A DNA stretch of 64,000 nt. Origin: Eupeodes corollae. Lineage: Eukaryota; Arthropoda; Insecta; Diptera; Syrphidae. Where the stretch lies: assembly GCF_945859685.1 (NCBI RefSeq), contig NC_079149.1:16837118-16901117 (forward strand), written 5' to 3'. The number at the start of each line of letters is the position of its first letter. Positions within the stretch are counted from its first letter, which is position 1. The position numbers and the translations under genes are program-made. The notes beneath the pieces are model-generated. The model ran no database searches. It saw nothing but the letters and a program-made list of their open reading frames with translations, and was not told where the DNA came from. Shown here one piece after another: positions 11,381-23,013 of the stretch.

Positions 11381-11941
11381 GGGCGACTTTCCATTACCGC
11401 AGCACGAATTTCCTTCTGATTTTTTTTTTTACAGTTAGGTAGGGGTCTCAATAGAACATGTTTTAAATATTAGGGCGAGGAAACAACTTTAAGTCATAAA
11501 AAAAAATAATTTCTTTTTCGGACTTAACCCTACTTTTTTTGTATTGCATTTTTTGAGCCTAAAACAAGTTTTTTTTAATTGATAGCACGGCGTACTAACA
11601 GCTAGGTATGCAACCCCCCTGCTTGGGGTCACTATAGGATTTGGGTGGATGCGAGTTTGGGTATATGCAAAGTACTTTTCCATTTGAGCACTAAAATAAA
11701 AAAAATCACCAAGAAAAAAAAACAAGTATGACAACACTGAACAAAAAACAGGGAAGAAATGTCAAAATCAACCATTTTTGTGTGTTTTGTATGTAAAAAC
11801 GTGAACTTTAAAAATTAATTAAAAATAGAAATAAATGTTTCCTCGCTCTAAAATTGCTATAGTTATTATTTATTTGCACATATCTATCGAATAAAAAAAA
11901 CCCCGAGTCGAAATTCGTGCTGCGGTAATGAAAAGTTGAGC
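11381..11941. mobile_element. MITE with long TIRs
   Basis: The left end reads GACTTTCCATTACCGCAGCA then CGAATTTC. The right end, reversed, reads CAACTTTTCATTACCGCAGC then ACGAATTTC. The terminal match exceeds 25 bases. The interior is AT-rich and non-coding. The frames seen inside (for example 11489-11737 minus) are low-complexity. Confidence 0.65.
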
Positions 11942-12394
11942 CAAAAGTTAAAATTCATACAAAATTGATTAAGAAGCAAACAATATCAACTTCAAGTTCT
12001 TAACGGCTAATTCAAATTCAAAAACTAGTAAGTTGCCAATAAAAAAATAAACCATTTTCCATCGCGAAACGTCACGTTTACTCAAAACTTATTTCATTCT
12101 TTGAACACATCCCAAACCATCTATCACGCTACAACATCCCATTCTTCGCATGACATTTAAAAATCAAAATATAAAAATATGTCATAATTTATGTGTCAAA
12201 AAATATCGATTGCATGGTAGACATGATACAAGCTTAGTTCTGGTGGCATACAATAATTATTTTTGTCGTGATATTTTTATGTGTGTTCCATAAAAAGAAA
12301 ATAAACAAAACAAAAATAATTCCTATTTCAACTAGTTTGTTTATGAGAGATGTTTGCACTTGGACAAACAAAACAAACCTCTTCTTCTTCCAAG

Positions 12395-13414
12395 ATGAAG
12401 GACTCTATAAAATCCCTGAAAAACTGCGAATGGACCCGAGAAAAGACAGCCACTCTGATATCCCTCTATCAGTCCCATGAATGTCTTTGGAATAATTTCA
12501 TTGAGTCCTACAAGAATAAGGATAAACGCAACAAGGCAATCGAAGAAATCTGCGACCAGTTGAATCTCAATAAGGTTGATTTCGGAAAGAAGATTCACAA
12601 TCTCCGGAACCAGTTCAATGCTGAAATGAAGAAACTAGAAAAAAGAAACGAATCATCAACGGAGGTTCGTCGCAGTAGATGGGAACACTATGAGGCGTTG
12701 ATGTTTTTGAAAGATGTTATCGCTCCACGACCTGGTTTCTCGATGGCTTTTAAAGGTCCAAGGGTAGTGATAACACATACCTAAAACAATGATGCATTTC
12801 TTAAACTATAATAATTCTCTTTTTAGAAATTCGAAATAAAATACAGCATCTTAGACCAGGAAGAGGATGAACATCAACAAAGTAATAGTGCGTTGCAAGA
12901 ACCTGGAGACACTGAAGTCCAATACGAAGAAACCGAAACCACCCAACAACCATCAGCTCAAAATACAATCGAATTTGAGACAGTTCCGATTGCGAGTCGA
13001 GAAGAAGTTCTAGAATCAAAATATCACCGACCGAGCCAAGATCAACTAGAAACTCAAGAATACGTCCAACACCAACCCCTCCAGCATCAGATTATCCATC
13101 ATCAACAACAGCAGCAACAACAACCACAACGTCAGCCATCTCAGGATGTGTTGCAAATTGAAAATTCCCAAATGTCCATGCCTAATAAAGTACTTCATAT
13201 GGAAACACTTCCGCCCAAGAAGAGAGCCAGAACAGAGGAATGCAACGAACAGAAACGTGACCAATGGGATGTGTTTGGGGAATTTGTTGCTGCCGAATTT
13301 AAGAACCTCAACTCGGAGCTTTCGAGAAAAAAACTGAAGCGAAAAATAATGCAAGTTATGTTGGAAGTTGGCGAAGAGGATGATGGAATAAATATTAATA
13401 TTTCATTAAATTAG
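12395..13414 (+). CDS. MADF-BESS domain DNA-binding protein
   Basis: Two exons, 12395-12763 and 12827-13414, join in phase 0 (AGG|GTAGTG; TTTTAG|AAATTC), giving 318 residues. An in-frame upstream ATG at 12350 would add 15. Residues about 8-105 form a MADF (Myb/SANT-like) domain: W.REKTATLISLYQSHECLW, an NKDKRNKAIEEI stretch, VDFGKKIHNLRNQF and RRSRWEHYEAL. The middle is acidic and then Gln/His-rich (QQQQQQQ near residue 210). The C-terminus has a BESS motif (DVFGEFVAAEFKNLNSELS then an RKIMQVMLEV helix). MADF binds DNA and BESS mediates protein contacts, as in Adf1-type fly regulators. It is probably nuclear. The target is not deducible. Both the open frame and the intron are intact, so it is a host gene rather than a relic. 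Confidence 0.88.
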
Positions 13415-14209
13415 GATTAAAAAAAAAACAACTGTTTCTCTTTCTGTAAATATTTTTAAAAACAGTTATCTAGGTATTCTTCGCCTCTATCTCTTACTGG
13501 TTTCAATGCAAAAGTTCATATTTGTGTAAGCTTACCAAGATGGAGAGTCTATACCTTCACCTTTTAAAATAAAGTACTTTTAACCTATTAGTTGTGACAG
13601 TAGGAATACTTTAAGAATAACCCCTGCCATAAAAAAGAACCTCACAAATAAGTCATTCGTTTAAGATTTGGCATAAATTGTATGGAAAAACATGCGAAAA
13701 TAGTTAAAAGATGTAAGTCATTAAGCCTTGATTCCCTGCAAGCATAATTAATATACCTATTTCTTGTAACTTAAAGGCGTTTCGAAAAAAGGAAACCCTA
13801 ACCCTAAGTATCCCGAGCTCAATCAACTTATTTTGCTTTGCATTTAAACATCCGGGAAAGTTGTTTCCAATCCTAACTGGAATGTTGGGTATAATTTATG
13901 TAAATAGGATAAACAAAAATTGAAATTTTGCCACAGAATCCCTTTTAAAGGAGGTATATGGGTCAGAGGATTCCAGCTCAAAATGGGAGCTAGGCGAAAA
14001 GAGGAACACATTTATAACAAAATTCGATGGGGAAGCTATGTAAACCTACACACGATTAATTAAAAAACTATTTTGTTTAGCTTAACATCTCATTTTGTTT
14101 ATTCGATGTTAATTCTTTTTCTTTTTTAATTAAAAAACACACTCTCCGGGAATCGTATTGTATTTTTGTAGGTTAGAATAAGTTTTTGTAGTTTTTATCG
14201 TACAAATTT
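13415..14209. other. 3'UTR of MADF-BESS gene and intergenic sequence
   Basis: An AATAAA occurs near 13567, a plausible poly(A) signal for the MADF-BESS gene. The rest shows no coding block. The 3'UTR of RpL38 enters from the right. Confidence 0.4.
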
Positions 14210-14422
14210 TTACTTAACCTCCTTAACTTGAAGACCTGGAGGAAGAGACTGCTTGATTTTCTCAGCCTTCTCCTTGTCGGGAACGACCAAAGTGTAGAGG
14301 AAACGAGAGCAACGAATCTTGAACTTGGTGTTTGATGGGTTCTTCTTTATTTTCACAGCACGCGCATCGGATCTGCGGGCTGTGTTTAGGAATTCCTTGA
14401 CTTCTTTAATTTCACGCGGCAT
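14210..14422 (-). CDS. RpL38: Ribosomal protein eL38
   Basis: A single coding exon of 70 residues starts MPREIKEVKEFLNTARR and ends GLQVKEVK, exactly the eL38 length. It is a small, Lys/Arg-rich component of the large cytosolic ribosomal subunit. Typical residues include the RSDARAVKIKK patch and the SRFLYTLVV strand. An intron lies directly before the ATG (acceptor TTGTAG|ATG). A 5'UTR exon ends GCAAA|GTAAGT at 14496. Upstream on minus, CTTTTCCTTCTCTCTTTC (about 14587-14604) is a pyrimidine-rich, TOP-like start typical of ribosomal protein mRNAs. The frame is intact. Confidence 0.97.
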   Translation of the reverse strand: MPREIKEVKEFLNTARRSDARAVKIKKNPSNTKFKIRCSRFLYTLVVPDKEKAEKIKQSLPPGLQVKEVK

Positions 14423-14496
14423 CTACAATAAATTTAATTGATATTAATTAATTTGATGATCTTTATTACATGATTTTATATTGTTTTTGACTTACT

Positions 14497-14605
14497 TTGC
14501 GTTTAATTTGTAAAAATAAAATATATTTTTAGCAGCACGATGTGAAATTCAACTTAATGTTGACGTTTCCACGTTTCGAAAGAAAGAGAGAAGGAAAAGA
14601 CCGAT
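14497..14605 (-). promoter_or_regulatory. RpL38 5'UTR exon with TOP-like pyrimidine tract
   Basis: A CTTTTCCTTCTCTCTTTC tract on minus matches the terminal oligopyrimidine start of ribosomal protein genes. The non-coding exon then runs to the donor at 14496. The exact start site is inferred. Confidence 0.55.
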
Positions 14606-14746
14606 TCAAAATGGGGGTAATATCCGGCTGTCATTGTTTGACAATTTATTTCAAACGATTAGAGCGACACCAAGTGGCGACTGACAGATGGACGATATAA
14701 AATGTGTCAAATAGGAAATATTCTTGTCTATTTTTGTTTTATTGAA

Positions 14747-15271
14747 TCAAATTATTTTTAATTTATAAACAATAATTCTTCCAAAGAAATCTGTGCTCGA
14801 TCCGAATACAAATTTGAGTTTTTTTGTATTTTCAATTGATTGTTTGAGGGTAAATGTTTGAACTGAGTTGATATCATCGGGATAGAAAGGTTCCTCTGAT
14901 TCTGTGCCATCAACAGCGGTCGCGATGACCAGGGCATCTTTTCCAGCAAATCCACCTTGGAATTGGAAACTGAAGGCGGTTACTGTTTGTGGTTCATCAA
15001 ATTGGATCGCTATCCATTGGGGAGTACCCTGAAATAATTAAAATTTAATGGAATATAGCAGCAAGATAATGTGTAACTTTGATACCTCACTGGAACTCCA
15101 GGAAGTGTCTTCTTCTGAGTCGAACATAAAAGCCTTGCCATGCTGTTTGATGTCTTTGTTAAGAACCGAGCTGACTCTGTGGGGGAGAATGTTTTGCACA
15201 TAAATTCGGTATTAAAATTTAATTAATTTTGTTTACAAACTCTTGTATTTAACTGAATCAAGGAGGCTCAT
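14747..15271 (-). CDS. NR2C2AP: Nuclear receptor 2C2-associated protein homologue
   Basis: Three minus-strand exons: 15271-15237, 15176-15086 and 15028-14747; 135 residues against about 139 in human. All junctions are GT-AG and phases agree (2, then 0). Landmarks shared with the vertebrate protein are VSSVLN near residue 13, a FDSEEDTSW block, TPQWIAIQF, FQFQGGFAGKDA, FYPDDINSVQTF and the C-terminal TDFFGRIIVYKL. The fold is a discoidin-like beta sandwich. In vertebrates it binds the orphan receptor NR2C2/TR4; its role in flies is unknown to me. Its stop codon is only about 145 bp upstream of the inferred RpL38 start, in the same direction. Confidence 0.88.
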
Positions 15272-16860
15272 TTTCAAGGTTGGTTTATTTTTATTTTTTT
15301 TTGTACCGAAACTGGGATTTGGATTGACATTTCATAAAGTTCTATGTTCCACTAGGTGGCAGTAGGAAAGATTAAGTTAATTTGTAAGGTCTGGTTGCAT
15401 TGTTATTGAGAGAATTCTTTTTTTCATCCGTCGCATATTCCACACGAAGAAAGTTCATTCCGCAAAAATATATTTAAAGGCGCAAAAAATTTCTTATATT
15501 TCACAGTTAATAGATATAAATCATAAGCTAGTTATTTTTGTTGATGAAATAAATAAAAACGTGTAGTATTCAGTGCTTCTTTCCATGACATACTTTTTTT
15601 TGGCAGCGATTCATAGATTATTTTAATTTTGGCCACTTTCACAGTATCCTTAGATTTTCGCAGTGTGAAACTTTGTTAAATGTTTCACTATAAGGTTCGT
15701 CATTTCACTTTCTCTTGAAATGAAATCGATTCAAAATATAAATTGGAGTTCTAAAATTTACTTTAATCGAAAACGATTCAATTTTGTATCGAACTTAGAT
15801 CGAAGTGAAATTACGTGTTCTACATTCCGAATTTCGAGTGATTTAAATCCGACCAGATATAGTTGGTGTTATTGAACTCGACAAGAAGAAATTGTTTAAA
15901 AACAGTAGCAGTCTGGCTTAAAGGAAATAAACCTAAAATTGTTAAAAAAATTAATTTATATCGTGAAAAGTTGCAGCTTTTACTTTGTATACTTTACTTT
16001 TAACACACCAAGTTGCTTTTTTAAAAAGATCGATCGAATGATAAAACCCTGAAAACAGTTTACTCGATTTTTGATTTCATTTCACGCGATTTTAGGAACC
16101 TAGCTGGTTGCATATTTTTTTTCTTCAGTGAGTGAAGAACAAAGTAAATTTGAAATTTCCATTGATAAAACTTGAATTGAAAAGATAATCCAAATAGAAA
16201 CGGTCTAAATTTGCAAGGCTTACACAAAAGATCCATAGCAACTTTGTGAAATTGATTTTTTTATATTTGTTTATTTCGAAAACAAGCGAAAATATATCTG
16301 TAGAATTATCAACATTACATTTTTAAATTTAAAAAATTCTATTCGTTTATAGAGAAAAATATGTTATAATTATGAAAGTAAGCAGGAAAACAAAGCTGAA
16401 AATTGTAACCCCATATAAAAAAGTTGATAAAAGACAAAAGTAAAAAGGGAGAAATAGACATAAAACCTTAATATTTCCTTAAATGATTGTATGAGATAGT
16501 TTTCATATGACGAGATAAACTTGGTTAGTGATTCTCCACACACGGTAAATCCGAGCCTTGAATCGTTAGCTCTGGCTCGTTCATTTTGACTCTATAAAGC
16601 CAAACCGAACCATCTCAGTTTCTCCCCACAAGGTTGGTTTTGGATCGTCTTGGGCCCATTTCGCTATTTCTCTTTGGCTTTGTCGTTTATTGCCAGCTTT
16701 AGCTAGTCATTGTAGATTATAAATATATAAAATTTGAGGGTCTGAATTAAAAACCTTTTTGTTTTCTATTTCCATTAATAATTTTATAAGGCTCCAGTTG
16801 TGGATATCATTGAATTCAATCTAGAAAATTATTCGAATGGTAATTTTTTGAGTAGATATA
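15272..16860. other. Intergenic, no gene seen
   Basis: The sequence is AT-rich. GAAATCGATT and ATTTCAC-type motifs recur in both orientations at about 15660-16090, suggesting a decayed MITE, but no end could be fixed. Confidence 0.35.
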
Positions 16861-16869
16861 AAAATTGCG

Positions 16870-17487
16870 AAGCTGGACAGTTCACCTCCGCCGGTTTATC
16901 TCTGCCAGTTTACCACCGCCGGTTTACCTCTGGACAGTTTACCACCGCCGGTTTACCTCCGGACGGTTTACCTCCAGAGCAGGTAAGGTATTTTATTATT
17001 TTCAAAACTACATTCTTATTGAAAACTTTTGACATTTAGTTTTGTGTTGTTCTTTATTTTCATTCTTTATGAAATAAATTATGATATCACACTTCCACAA
17101 CGTTTTTTTTTCATAAAGCAAAATATTCATTTGATATTTAAGTAAGTTTTTGTTTGAATATTTAACAGAATTCAATCATTTTAAGGGCAATCCTCTATCC
17201 TCTAAAAAGGTAAGTAAATCTCAGTCCAGTATGTTTAGTAAAAATTGTAAAAACAAATAAACTTTGCCGAGTGGCACTATAATATAAAACGCCAGAAGCA
17301 GTAAGATTGGGCCTTGAATTACGAAAAAAGCACCCTGTGAGCAAAATAAGACACATTTCAAATTACCTTCCCTGCTCTGGAGGTAAACCGTCCAAAGGTA
17401 AACCGGCGGTGGTAAACTGTCCAGAGGTAAACTGGCAGAAATAAACTGGCAGAGGGAAACCGGTGGAGGTAAACAGTCACGTACCGT
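16870..17487. mobile_element. Fold-back element with repeat-built inverted arms
   Basis: The left arm (16870-16990) consists of repeated units of about 15-16 bases such as CCGGTTTACCTCTGGACAG. The right arm (about 17368-17487) carries the same units in reverse order and orientation. The shared inner boundary is CCAGAGCAGG. The spacer of about 380 bases has no long frame. Arms built of short direct repeats, with the two arms inverted, are the hallmark of fold-back transposons. The short frame across the arms is a repeat artefact. Confidence 0.75.
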
Positions 17488-17564
17488 AAAAATTGTATAC
17501 TGATCTCTCAAAGGATTAAAAAAAATACTTGTTTTTGCTACATTTACATAAATTTTTCTTGTAC

Positions 17565-18100
17565 GAAGTTAATTTTCCTCATCAGCTGATTTTGATTTGT
17601 CAAGAAATGAAACGAATCATTTCACCAATTTGTGTTTCAATTGTATACAATTCCAATGACAGATTCTTGTCAGAAAAATGTTCCAGTGGATTTCATTAAG
17701 TCGGGCCAATAAGAGACATTTTCAATGATTGCTTCAAGCGCTAGTTATAGCTATCATTGGTTCTCATCATTGAAAACAAACATTGGAATTTTCTTGACAG
17801 GTCGTTTAAAGCTATCATTAAAAGTTTCTGTCATTGAAAAAAACTTCCTGATTGAAATATACCGAAAAACTTTTACTGGCAGAAATCTGTCATTCAAATT
17901 GTGTGAAATTGGAACACAAATCAGTGGAACGATTCGTTTCAGCTGTTCAAAAAAATGAATTTGAAAATAGAAAAATAAATTTTTAGAGAAAAAAAATGAG
18001 CAATTACCCTTTTTTTGTCAAAATAATTTTCATTTCTAATCGAATAGTCAAATATCGATTCAAAAATGTTCCCGGGTCGATTTCAATGGTAGCTATAACT
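17565..18100. mobile_element. Palindromic MITE cluster
   Basis: Left sequence around 17600-17690 (GAAACGAATCATTTCACC, AATGACAGATTCTTGTCAG) is matched in reverse by 17870-17945 (CTGGCAGAAATCTGTCATTC, GGAACGATTCGTTTC). A second nested pair is AGTTATAGCTATCATTGG (17741) against CAATGGTAGCTATAACT (18084). The non-coding interior contains repeated CTATCATTG motifs. A related motif also appears at 50230-50330. Confidence 0.55.
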
Positions 18101-19475
18101 GGACCCATGTTCTGTAATATAGGTATATAAATAATACTGGAAAAATGCGATAAAATGGGTTTCTGTATCTCTAAAAGTCGATAACTTTTTCACATTAAAC
18201 GTCAAAATATATCACTTTATTAGAAGCGGCGATAAGGAAGGAAAAACAACATAAAACTTAAAAATGAGCGAAGTCGCAAAGGTAAGTACAAAGTATTAAG
18301 ATACATAAATAAATGTACATAAATTGCTTATTATTGATAGAATAATAATAAATAAATAAATAAACTGTATTTTCAGAGATGTTCCCGGGTTACAAGGGCC
18401 CAAAAAGAATGCTTGGTGCAATTTATGGAGGACCACAAAGAGTTTGCCAGGGGGCAATTCAATTGCCCAAATTTCTCTCGTGAATCTAAATAATTCACGA
18501 AAGCGCTCTTCCGGCATTTCAAAGGGATTCGTTGAATCGCGCAAATTTCTCCTTTGTATCCGCATTTGATTTCGGCGTTCTCTCGCATGCTCTAGGTGGA
18601 TTCGCGCACTAAACATTTTGTAGTATATTATTATTAATATTTTTTTAAAAGCAGAAACGGACACTTTAAAAGATTTCAATTTTAGATTTTTGTTTTGAAA
18701 ATCAAAAAATGACAGATTGAATTATCGCCTTCCAATGGAAATTCCAGTAAAAAAAATCCCAAAACTAAAGTTATCGCGTTCAGTTATAGACACACAATTT
18801 TTTCCAGTGGCGATAAGTGGGGAACGAATCGTTTAATTTTTTAACGATGCGAAAAGTTATCGTTAGAGTTACAGAACATGGGTCCTGGCCCCTTAAACCA
18901 CCTATCAACAAAATTCTATTGATGATTATGGGTCACATAGCGTTTAAATTGAGCGCCAATATTTCGCACATATTCAATGAGCTTTGGTGGGAGTTTGGGC
19001 AATTGAATTGCCCCCTGGCAAAACTCTTTGTGGTCCTCCATAAATTGCACCAAGCATTCTTTTTGGGCCCTTGTAACCCGGGAACATCTCTGAAAATACA
19101 GTTTATTTATTTATTTATTATTATTCTATCAATAATAAGCAATTTATGTACATTTATTTATGTACCTTAATACTTTGTACTTACCTTTGCGACTTCGCTC
19201 ATTTTTAAGTTTTATGTTGTTTTTCCTTCCTTATCGCCGCTTCTAATAAAGTGATATATTTTGACGTTTAATGTGAAAAAGTTATCGACTTTTAGAGATA
19301 CAGAAACATATATATATCGAATTTTTCCAGTATTTCTATTCCGCTTGTTCCATTCGATAAAGTTATCGCCTGTCAAAGTTACAGAAACCCGATTATGCGA
19401 TAAAATGAGTTTTGTTTCAATTCTCACCGTTTCTCGACAAGTTTTATCGCTTCGCAAGTTACAGAACATGGGTCC
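18101..19475. mobile_element. Harbinger-derived palindromic (fold-back) element
   Basis: The outer TIRs are GGACCCATGTTCTGTAA (18101-18117) and its exact reverse complement (19459-19475). Inside, arms of about 300 bases (roughly 18165-18475 and 18990-19310) are nearly identical inverted copies of one segment. Each arm holds the start of a two-exon gene. In the left arm the plus-strand exons are 18264-18281 (MSEVAK) and from 18377 (RCSRVTRAQKECLVQFMED and on), resembling the Myb/SANT- or zeste-like accessory protein of PIF/Harbinger transposons. The right arm has the same on minus with one extra T that shifts the frame. The spacer carries a Harbinger transposase start on minus (next entry). 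Confidence 0.75.
18475..18679 (-). pseudogene. Harbinger transposase N-terminal fragment
   Basis: The minus frame has HLEHARERRNQMRIQRRNLR followed by DSTNPFEMPEERFRELFRFT, the conserved N-terminal pattern (NPFE...F...FR.T) of PIF/Harbinger nucleases. It runs straight into the reversed arm at about 18475, where the protein is lost. The whole DDE catalytic part is missing. Confidence 0.7.
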
Positions 19476-21545
19476 AGTGATAGCTAAACACAGTAATATT
19501 TCTAGTAGTAATTTCTTTTGCCAGCAGTTACCTCATTCCAAAAGAACAAAGAGAATAGTGCTCGATAAATGAATGCAAAATGTAAATATCATATTTTAAA
19601 CTCAATTTTTTTATTTATTTTCCAAACCCGTAGTCCATAAAATGAAACTGCAACGTATATTTTCTTCCGACCTGTGAAATCTACACGTGCAAACAACTTC
19701 ACACTTATTTCCTAAATCCTAACCCACTGCGATATTTATATCACCTATCAAGCAACTTCCATCTATCATACAATAAAAAAAAAACTCCCATCAAAAATCC
19801 AATTATAAATTTTTTCTTCAGTTCGATATATTTTGTGTGTTGGCTTGGATGTGCTCGCTCTCGCCGTATTCTTTTTTAAGTTTTGTTGTGTTATTTTCCT
19901 TCAACAATAAAATAAAATTATATACTTTTTTTGTGTTGACATCGCTTAAAGTTATATAAAATAAATTTGGCTTTGTGATAAAAATAGAGTTTAAATTTGT
20001 AAATTTCCTATCGATATTTTGTTCATCCATGAATGTTGTTTAATATTGTGGTACTTTCAAACCACCGCTCATTTTTTGGGAAATAGTTTTTTCACGAGAC
20101 GTAAGTTCATTCAATATTTCTATGGTAATTGCTCGTTAATTAGTGTATATTGGGTATGCAAAATAATATAGAATTCCAATTAAATTTGCAAGTTGTTGGT
20201 AAAAGGTTATGGATGGAATTTGAAAATGTTTTAAAATAAAAAGAAATGAATTCCGCCTGCAGTGCAATGCAGGAAGTGTGATGCTTTAAAAACAAATATC
20301 TGTACACAACACTGATTCGATTTGATTCATCCAACAAAACGTACACAGTACACACGTCGCGGTCGTCTTTGGACCATTTTTCTTAAAATAGGTCAAAGTG
20401 GCTGCCGCTTTGCCTTGTGAAAACCAGTTACTGTATTAAGATTACTTACGATTTACGACTTGCGATTGAGAGTTAATACCGTCAAAATTTAGAAAAGGTG
20501 GTCTTTGGTCTCTTTATGTATACCTATGGTCTATACTTTTTGGTATAGTAGTTATTCAATTCATATAAAGTTAAAATTTTAACCTGTTCGCCATACATTG
20601 TGCGCGAAACCAAAAACAACAGCACGACACGAATAGTTCAAAGTCCATTTATTGTATTTCTGTTTCTGTTTCTGGTTTCTCCACATTCAGCTATCATCAG
20701 CTACAGCTACAGCTACTCACTAACAAATTTAATGTTGTGGTATGTGGTCCACTACGCTTGGTGAGCAGGTCCCAGACGCAGCGCCAATACACTGTATACA
20801 AGTGTACAGTAGAAGTACAATGTTTTTCTGTTGTAGGCTCGTTTTTACTAAAAGGAGGTGTGTACTGTAATGGCGATGTAGGAGTAGGGAATAGAGACAC
20901 GCAAAAAACATAAATTTAAAGAAGCATAGACGACAGACGACAACAGAGATAAAATAAGTTGCTACGTGAATTTCAAGTAAATAAATATATACATAGATAT
21001 TTTTTATCATTCAAAGACTTAAATAATCTGCCTATTATCAAATCAAAACCAAAAATACTTTTACACATTACACAACATGCCAACTGCCAACTTGCCCTTC
21101 TACTTTCAGTTAACATCTGCCAGATAAAAAGATGTTTTTTTTTTGTGTGTACACACCTACCTACTTGATTTTGTATTCGAAATCTTTAATCTTCAATAAA
21201 AATAGATTTGAATGATAAAAAAGACCAACCTACAAAAAGAAAACAAGCTTGTTGACTTAGTTCAAGGCAGCTTATGTATGTATGTATGTAGGTGCCTACC
21301 TGTTTGGCGCATTTTTTTTATATTTGCCCCTAGAAGAGGGCTGGTATATGAGTTTTGATAAGAAATACATTTTTATCAGAATTTTCAAATTTATAGAGAA
21401 GAAATTATTATCTTTTATAGGTACCTCGATTTTTAATGATTCAAATTACCAAAATGACTTAAATTAAATTTCAGTGCTAATGTTTAATAAATTAAATCAA
21501 AATACTAAGAGAAAGTTATCATTAGATAATGATTAGTGACTATGA
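19476..21545. other. Intergenic, no gene seen
   Basis: Only short low-complexity frames occur. There are short repeats: CAGCTACAGCTACAGCTACT (20698) and TATGTATGTATGTATG (21274). No coding block or TIR pair was supported. Confidence 0.4.
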
Positions 21546-21549
21546 ATGG

Positions 21550-23013
21550 TGCCCATTTTGGGTATTAGACAATATAAGAGACATCATTTGCTGTCAACTA
21601 CATTCTTTGATCGTAAATTTACATTAAGACAACTTGTTAGTTTTTCAGGTGTCATTAAATTCAAATTTGGAACTTTAATTCACTTACCTTTACCTTCGGA
21701 AAATCCATTATTTTGTATGGTAATAAGGAAATACAATGTTGAAATAAAATAATAAAAACAATAAATCATATTTTAATAAAGTTCAGCTTTTAGTTAAAGG
21801 AACAAAAATCGACAGCTGATAATTTCACATACATACAGTACTGTGCAAAACATTTGCAACTAGAACCTCCAAAATTTAAAAAAAAATCCCTGCCTCTACA
21901 TTCCATCGAAGAGTTCACTTTTAATATATTAAAAATATTGTTCATAATTATTCTCTTCACAATTTCCCACCGGTTCTCCATTGGGTCTAGGTCTGGGGAT
22001 TGGGCTGGCCATGGTGAAACCTCAATCTTTTTTTCTGCAATCCACTTTGTGGTCAACTTCGACTTGTGTTTAGAATCATGGTCGTGTTGGAAAGTCCATT
22101 TCCCAATAGGCATAAGGCAGCAGGTGTTACAAAGGATGTCTACATAGTCTTCAGACTTCATTATGCCCTCCACTTCTCGGATTGGCCCGATCCCAAGACT
22201 AAAATTGAACCATCTCTATATTTGACCGACCCTTTAGTGTATTTTGGATTTAGCCTCTCACCTCTTGGCATTCTGACATGTTGTTTTCCACCCGATCCGT
22301 GCATATCGAACTTTGATTCGTCAGAAAATAAGACTGTTTCCCATTTTTGGGGACCCCAATTGAGATGAGTTTTTGGAAAAGCCGAAAGAGCTTTCACATT
22401 TCTTAAAAAATAAATGACTTTTGCTATTTGAAAACAACGCAATCCGGCCTGCAGTGCACGGCATCTGATAGTTGATGGGTCAATGGTTAACCTAAGTTCA
22501 ATTTATGCTTCCGTGGGTTTTCTTCGGAAAAAATTTGTTCTTTTTCAATTATTTTTTACAGTGGTACTTCGAGGCCTTCCTCCTCTATGATGGCATAACA
22601 CTTTTGATGATTCTACAAATAGTTGATTTTTGAATGGAATATGTCTTTGAAATTTCTTTTTGTGATGCTCCTTTTTTCAAAGCACTCAAATTTCTTTTTG
22701 AATTTGCAGTAACGGGGGTTTGCATTCGTAAAATAGATCAATTTATTCTTGATCTAGATCCATCAAACACATATTTAGCTTGTTTTTGCATTGAATGGGG
22801 CAAAATAAATTGATTTATCCAAATCTACAGATCTGATATTTTTCTGCAGATTTACCTCTCTTTGCACCAATAGTAATATAATTTTAAAAAAATGTTTTTC
22901 TTGGATAACTTTTCAGTCAACTTTCTTATAAAGTTGTCTAAATTGGAAGACAATTTTTTGGGAGATGGCCGATCACATACTAGTTACCTTACCTTCTGGT
23001 TCCTTATGTATTC
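21550..23013. mobile_element. Family 1 MITE copy interrupted by a Tc1 element
   Basis: 21550-21830 matches the left half of the MITE at 2782 (ACATCATTTGCTGTCAACTA; CAACTTGTTAGTTTTTCAGG; AATAAAGTTCAGCTTTTAGT). 22900-23013 matches its right half (GTCAACTTTCTTATAAAGTT, GACAATTTTTTGGGAGATGG). The Tc1 element lies between them. The outer termini are more decayed than in the 2782 copy. Confidence 0.65.
21836..22895 (-). pseudogene. Tc1-like transposon, broken DD34E transposase
   Basis: On minus, WETVLFSDESKFDMHGSGG (first catalytic Asp), RRPRGERLNPKYT-like and VKYRDGSILVLGSG lie in 22442-22161. IMKSEDYVDIL, WTFQHDHDSKHKSKL (second Asp) and WPAQSPDLDPMENRWE (catalytic Glu) lie in 22173-21790. A frameshift near 22165 separates the two. 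Further upstream (to about 22870) the DNA-binding part is badly decayed. A terminal CAGTACTGTGCAAAAC sits at the left end (21836). The right end is not clear. Confidence 0.8.

Noticed and set aside
16800..17039. Open frame with repeated FTSAGL/FTTAGLPPDG-like residues
   Set aside because: It is the translation of the fold-back arm repeats, and the inverted arm shows the same units in another frame.
20140..20355. 71-residue minus frame at 20140-20355
   Set aside because: No domain, no codon bias and no flanking splice sites; short frames of this size are expected in AT-rich DNA.
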